From the NCBI GenBank assembly GCA_951799425.1, contig OX637394.1, positions 14,028,001 to 14,092,000 of the forward strand: a DNA stretch of 64,000 nucleotides, given 5' to 3'. Position 1 is the stretch's first letter; each line of letters opens with the position of its first letter. The notes beneath the pieces are model-generated. The model ran no database searches, had not been told where the DNA came from, and worked only from the letters and a program-made list of their open reading frames with translations. The DNA is from Ilex aquifolium. Its lineage: Eukaryota > Streptophyta > Magnoliopsida > Aquifoliales > Aquifoliaceae. Shown one piece after another: positions 59,201 through 64,000 of the stretch. The position numbers and the translations under genes are program-made.

Positions 59201-62200
59201 AAGATTAGCATCAGAGAATGTGTTTGTTGTCCAGGTTTGCTACTGTGATTTTATTGTTGTAGTGTTAGTTCCTTCTTGAAGGAATGAATAAGCAGTTATC
59301 TACTGGCCTGGTGTGTCAACTTCTAATAAGAGCTTACCTGGAAACCCTTTAATACCACTAGGTGCAGTGATACTTTTTTTCCCATTCAGAAACACTACAA
59401 GTGTCTTCTGCGATATCCATTGCTTTCTGGATTCCTGTCAAACTTGAGTCAAATTCCAAAAAAACATTTTTTGAAATTTTAAATATGTTATGGATATCTA
59501 ACTCAGGATGGTGCGTAGCACATTTGATGATGGATCTCATATGGTGGAACCAGAGGCCTTTCCATTACTTTGAAAAGCATATTTTTCCTTTGTAATATTG
59601 CAACTTTGCAAGTGCCAATGAAAAATTTGAACACATTATCAACAATTTAGGAGTTTGTAAGGAAATAATTAATTGAAATATCCTGCCAGCGTTTTCTGTT
59701 TCCCTTTCTTCTTGAAAACGTTATCATGAAATCAGGTATTGCTTTCTTGAAAAATGTTGATTTTATATTTGTGCTGGTTATTAGCTTATGAGTTTCATTA
59801 ATTCAACTGGTACTATGTGAATATGCCTACGGGTGTGACATATTCTTGGTTTTGGCCTCTAAGGTTCTTTCTTTCTTTTTATCTTTCACACTTTCGGTTT
59901 CAGATTCAGCATCCAAGGTCCCATTTGAATCGGTTTGACATGGTGATCACCCCTCGTCATGATTACTACCCTTTGACTCCTCGTGCACAGGAGCAGGTCC
60001 CTCGGTTTTTACGGAAGTGGGTAACTCCGCGTGAACCTCCTGATAGGCATGTGGTACGTATTTGGATGATGAAGTACTTGTTGAAGTGTCCTTCTTTAGT
60101 ATCTTTATGAGAAGTTTTGTGGTTTACTGACTGTCGAATCTGTCTTTTGCTCAATATCATACACTGCTCAGGTCCTCACTGTAGGAGCTCTTCATCAAGT
60201 TGATTCTGCTGCACTTCGCACAGCAGCCATTTCATGGCATGAAGAGTTTTCACCTCTGCCAAAGCCGTTACTTGTGGTCAACATTGGAGGCCCTACGAGT
60301 AATATTCTTTTGATACATTCTAGTGTTAGATTTACCACAGTAGAAAGGTGCTTTTTCCTGTTTTATTGATATCTGCCTGCTATTTGTTTCTCCTAAGTTG
60401 CAGTGTCTGTTTCATTTCTGAAAATGGCCTTTCTCCTTGAAATACTTGTGCAAGTTCGGTTGATTATTTTCTATACATTGCTATTTGTATCCATCAACAG
60501 GATCATGGCATGACAGTTTCTCATATGTTTCTTTTATAACTAAATGACTATCAGGGCTTGTTAGTAATTTGGAAGCATAGAGTAGAAACACAGGGTCTGC
60601 TTGGTCTAGGAGTTTCTTTTAATTGCTAGAATAGGTGGCAACATGTTACTATTTAGAGTAGAGATTCTTCTTATGTATATTATGGTTTGGGCAAAGTGAG
60701 GTAGGGATTGGACATTCATCTAATTGAAGCAATAAACTAGTTTCTGTGCACACGCGTTTGTGAATGTGTCTTTAATTTAATGCGTGTGTAATACACGTGA
60801 ATGCGTACTATTGTTGATGCGGTGTTGCTCATGTGTGTGTGAGATAGAGAGGTGAGGCAAATGTGTGTGTCAGAAAGAGATGGTAAAGGAAGAGAAATGT
60901 GAGACAGAGATAGAGAATCATGGCTAATAATAATAAACTACTAATTAACTACCAATAAAGGGAGAGGACTCCAAATTCCTCCTCTAGTACACATTTTCAT
61001 TAAAAAAGTCAGACGTCTTAGAAATCGTGGTTGGGGCCACTGCCTACCTCAGTCCTTACTCGCAAAGACTATCCACCTTCTGCAGTCACATTCGAGGTTC
61101 AAAATGTCGGCAGAGACCGATATGACTCGGTTGTGTTGTATCCGCCTCGGCCCCAACCGCACAGAATCGTGTTTGACTCGTTTGAATCAGCTAAACTCAT
61201 ATACAAATCGACTAAAATTGGTCGAATCGTCACTGACTTGGCAGATTCATCAAGGAATCCCATAAATTGGAAAGTGCAAGCAAAAAATCGAAATAAAAAG
61301 GGGGAAGACAAAAAAAGAAAACCAACAACTGTCACACAAGCAGGAGCAAACAAAACCTAGATGAGATCATAGAACCAGGAGAAGAAATTGAAAGCATAAT
61401 TGCAAAATTCAAGCCACTACGAGTCTTCCTTTTCTTCTTCTTCCAAAGATTCTTCTTCTTGTTATTGTCAGAGTTGTCTGCTTTGTCATACTCTTCATCT
61501 GCTTCGATATTGGGTCTACTGCACGTCTACACCCTGTTGACCCCTTTTCTTTCTCCCTTTCTCCTCTTCTTCCTTTTCTGTTTTTTACATCCACACACAA
61601 GGCTGGGTTGGCAACCTTTTTATTTTAATGTTTCCTCTTTCCTGTTATCTACCCCTATTTCCTATTTCCTCTATCTTTCGTCTTTAACTTTTTTGTCTAA
61701 CATTTGAGTCTACAGCAAGCAGCAAAACATTTTTTTCCCAATCTCTGGTTGTGGCGATGGGCAAATTGCCATTGCTTAACTATAGTTGCTATATTGTTTA
61801 GTTGAGATTTTATTGCTTATATTTTTCTAATTTTTTTTATAAAAAAATAGATTTTTTCGGGCCTGTTATCTAGCATTTTATGTGTATCGACTGATACTAT
61901 TCCGCAACTATGCAACCGATGTATCTTAGTGTCTCCTAGTCAATGACCGATATCGTGACCTTAAACTATAGTCACATTATTGTAGGTAATTGTGTGAGTG
62001 TCACATTGTTTTGGAGCAAATGCAAAAAACTAGGTGTCCTTCACCGTACCAAGTGACAAGCAATTAAGACATGGTTATAATTTTCTAATTTATGTAAATT
62101 GAATTCTATGGAGGCATAACAAGAAAGGCGGAATGTAGCTTATGATATAAAATGTACTACGTGAATGTCTGAAAATAAAATAGAACATCAATGATTCACG

Positions 62201-63859
62201 TCGGAGTATAAAATATTAAGAATAATGTGCTTATAACTCAAGGCATCTTCCTCATGAGCTCAGGGATAATTAGTGCACTAGATCCTATTTGGTCATTGGC
62301 TAAGCATTGGCTCGAAATTTCGTTGCTTATGGAAATGAAATTAAAAGTTCTACCACCTTTAGAATTTCTTCATTGGTTTTAGAATTTCTTGGTAAAATCT
62401 TGGAGAATGGCAAGTTTGATGCAAGAAGGCAATCTGACTCTCTTCTAGGCACAGTGTAAATCAGGGTTTCTTATTGGATTGTGTCTTCATTACGTGCCTT
62501 TTATTTTCGTATCTGTACAAAAGAGTTATTTTACTATCACGAAGACTAGGCAATCAATTTTGTGACTCAGATTTAAGTGTTTTTTAACATTGGACACCAT
62601 TTTTGGTTCTTGCAAGGATTAACTCAACTTAACATAGCCTTGTCCCAACTATTCGGAGTCGGCGACATGAATCCTCTTCTTTCATTGTGCTAAATCAAGG
62701 CAATAGTTTTTTGTTAAATTGCAAGCTGTCATATCTACTTTACTATTGCAAGCTATCATATATACTTGACTATTGCAAGCTATCATATCTACTTTACTAT
62801 TTCACTCTTCTGGGTCAATTATCTCTTGATTTGTCTCCTATGGTTACTATAGATTAAAGTAAAATTTTGTGTTGCTTCAATTTTATGCTTTGATCCCAAT
62901 TTATGATTCTGCAACTTAAAATTGTCAGCTTTTTCTATTTGTTCAAATACTTCTGCTGGATAACTACACAAATCTGCTGGATTATTATGTATGCCTTTCC
63001 ATGTGTATGTTTCTAATTGTTCGGATAATTTCTGAAGTATCCATTCTTTTTTTACTTCTTTTTCATATTCTATCATAGTTATTAGTTGTGTGCAGCCTTT
63101 TTTGTTACTTATTCTTTCCCTGGATTTTGATTTAGGCCGCTGCCGATATGGTGCTGACCTTGCAAAGCAGTTAACAAGCTCTCTGCACAATGTTCTTGCA
63201 AGCTGTGGTAGCGTAAGAATATCTTTCTCAAGGAGGACTCCTGAGAAGGTATTATGATATGATTCAAATTTTCACCTAATATGGTGGATCCTCCGTTTAT
63301 TTTCTTTGCATCTTGTCCTAATTTTATTTTTATTTCTACTTGTGCTTGCCAATAACAGGTTTCCAATATCGTATTGAAAGAATTTGGAAATCATCCAAAA
63401 GTTTACATATGGGACGGTGAAGGTAATCTCAAGTTGATAAGTATGTGAAGAGATGAACAATTTCTTAATAAATTTGGATATTCATTTGATGTGTACTTCG
63501 TTTCACCATCTTTAGAACCAAATCCACACATGGGGCATCTAGCTTGGGCTGATACTTTTGTCATCACTGCGGATTCAGTCAGTATGCTGAGTGAAGCTTG
63601 CAGCACTGGGTATGCTTGAGGGGAATTATCTCAACGATCAATGATAATCCCCTACATGTTTGGTTTGTTTCGTTTTCAAATAGGATTTATTATGTGAGTT
63701 ACTGTATGCTAGTTATTTATTTCTAAAATTTTGTTCTTGGCTCGTTGCAGTAAACCAGTGTATGTTATTGGTGCCGAGCGTTGTAAGTGGAAGTTTGTGG
63801 AGTTTCAGAAATGTCTGATGGAACGAGGTCTTGTTCGGCCATTTACTGGTCTTGAGGAT
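56237..63859 (+). CDS. ELM1: ELM1, mitochondrial fission factor (runs off the right edge)
   Basis: Plant ELM1 recruits the dynamin DRP3 to the mitochondrial surface for fission. Nine exons join in frame: 56237-56422, 56841-57079, 59138-59234, 59904-60053, 60172-60298, 63136-63248, 63359-63422, 63516-63609 and 63751-63859. Together they make 393 codons. Arabidopsis ELM1 has about 427 residues, so only the last part lies beyond the window. Key blocks: MKPIRLPEPPGSP, then RVTRPRGGVNEWLHWLPVSF, DGPLLVVASGRDTISIASS, IQHPRSHLNRFDMVITPRHD, VLTVGALHQVDSAALR, RCRYGADLAKQLTSSL, EPNPHMGHLAWADTF and ACSTGKPVYVIGAERCKWKF. All introns are GT-AG and every phase agrees. No damage seen. Intron 5 (2.8 kb) holds small repeats. 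Confidence 0.94.
62640..62690 (+). mobile_element. SINE-like remnant in ELM1 intron 5
   Basis: CTTGTCCCAACTATTCGGAG and GTCGGCGACATGAATCCT resemble the common 3' region of plant tRNA-type SINEs (Au-like family, from memory). Only this short piece is recognisable. Confidence 0.35.
62719..62799 (+). repeat. 27-bp tandem repeat, three copies, in ELM1 intron 5
   Basis: TTGCAAGCTATCATATCTAC-type units start at 62719, 62746 and 62773 with a few substitutions. Confidence 0.85.
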
Positions 63860-64000
63860 GTAAGTAACAACTGGCAATCATTTTACTGATTTTCAGATGA
63901 GAGAAACTTCAAAGGATGTCTGCCTCATAGATTTTGATACCATTTAACTAATGACATTTTGTCCTCTACAAACTTTTATCTTTCTACCTGAAGGTGAGGA

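Noticed and set aside
61031..61360. 109-codon open frame in ELM1 intron 5
   Set aside because: Low-complexity Lys-rich end, no family match, no splice sites joining it to ELM1.

Overview
This is nuclear DNA of a flowering plant, most likely a core eudicot. The supporting signs are spliced genes with AT-rich GT-AG introns, a chromoplast-type lycopene cyclase, and a dense mix of plant transposons. I cannot name the species from the sequence. Four host genes are supported: a NAC transcription factor of the NAC090 type (3711-5013, +), the R-SNARE VAMP714 (21161-31482, +, four exons over 10.3 kb), a single-exon lycopene beta-cyclase of the CYC-B/capsanthin-capsorubin-synthase clade (33049-34533, +), and the mitochondrial fission factor ELM1 (56237 to past the right edge, +, nine exons visible). 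From memory of the Arabidopsis gene order, NAC090, VAMP714 and ELM1 are near neighbours there (AT5G22380, AT5G22360, AT5G22350). The window therefore looks like an old gene block stretched by transposons, with a cyclase gene between VAMP714 and ELM1 that Arabidopsis does not have there.

Most of the rest is mobile DNA whose ends can be read directly. Between NAC090 and VAMP714 lie three diverged copies of an unclassified repeat (about 6806-8660, 10622-11945, 12080-12800). Copy A carries a hAT-type insertion and copy B a short Helitron, and the other copies show the unfilled sites. The same interval holds a LINE 3' fragment, a second short Helitron, a hAT element with a perfect 8-bp target duplication (14812-15475), and a 5.2-kb Mutator-like element (15579-20818) with 83-bp terminal inverted repeats and a perfect 9-bp target duplication. 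The Mutator-like element carries a broken MuDR-type transposase and, convergent with it, a small open GRF-zinc-finger gene.

Intron 2 of VAMP714 (4.7 kb, with a GC donor) has collected a TRIM-like mini-retrotransposon, two hAT elements with perfect target duplications and a short Helitron. Downstream of the cyclase are a non-autonomous Mutator-like element (35504-36450) and a 4.7-kb Helitron (36668-41348) carrying fragments of two host genes, RAD17 and eIF4A.

A 12.9-kb Ty3/Gypsy retrotransposon of the Tat type (41850-54727) follows, with matching LTRs, a perfect 5-bp target duplication, a decayed gag-pol, a 55-bp tandem array and two spliced antisense genes between pol and the 3' LTR. Another non-autonomous Mutator-like element (54854-55849) sits 388 bp upstream of ELM1. 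The strongest candidates for something new are the Helitron with captured RAD17 and eIF4A exons, the GRF-finger gene inside the Mutator-like element, and the paired antisense genes of the Gypsy element.
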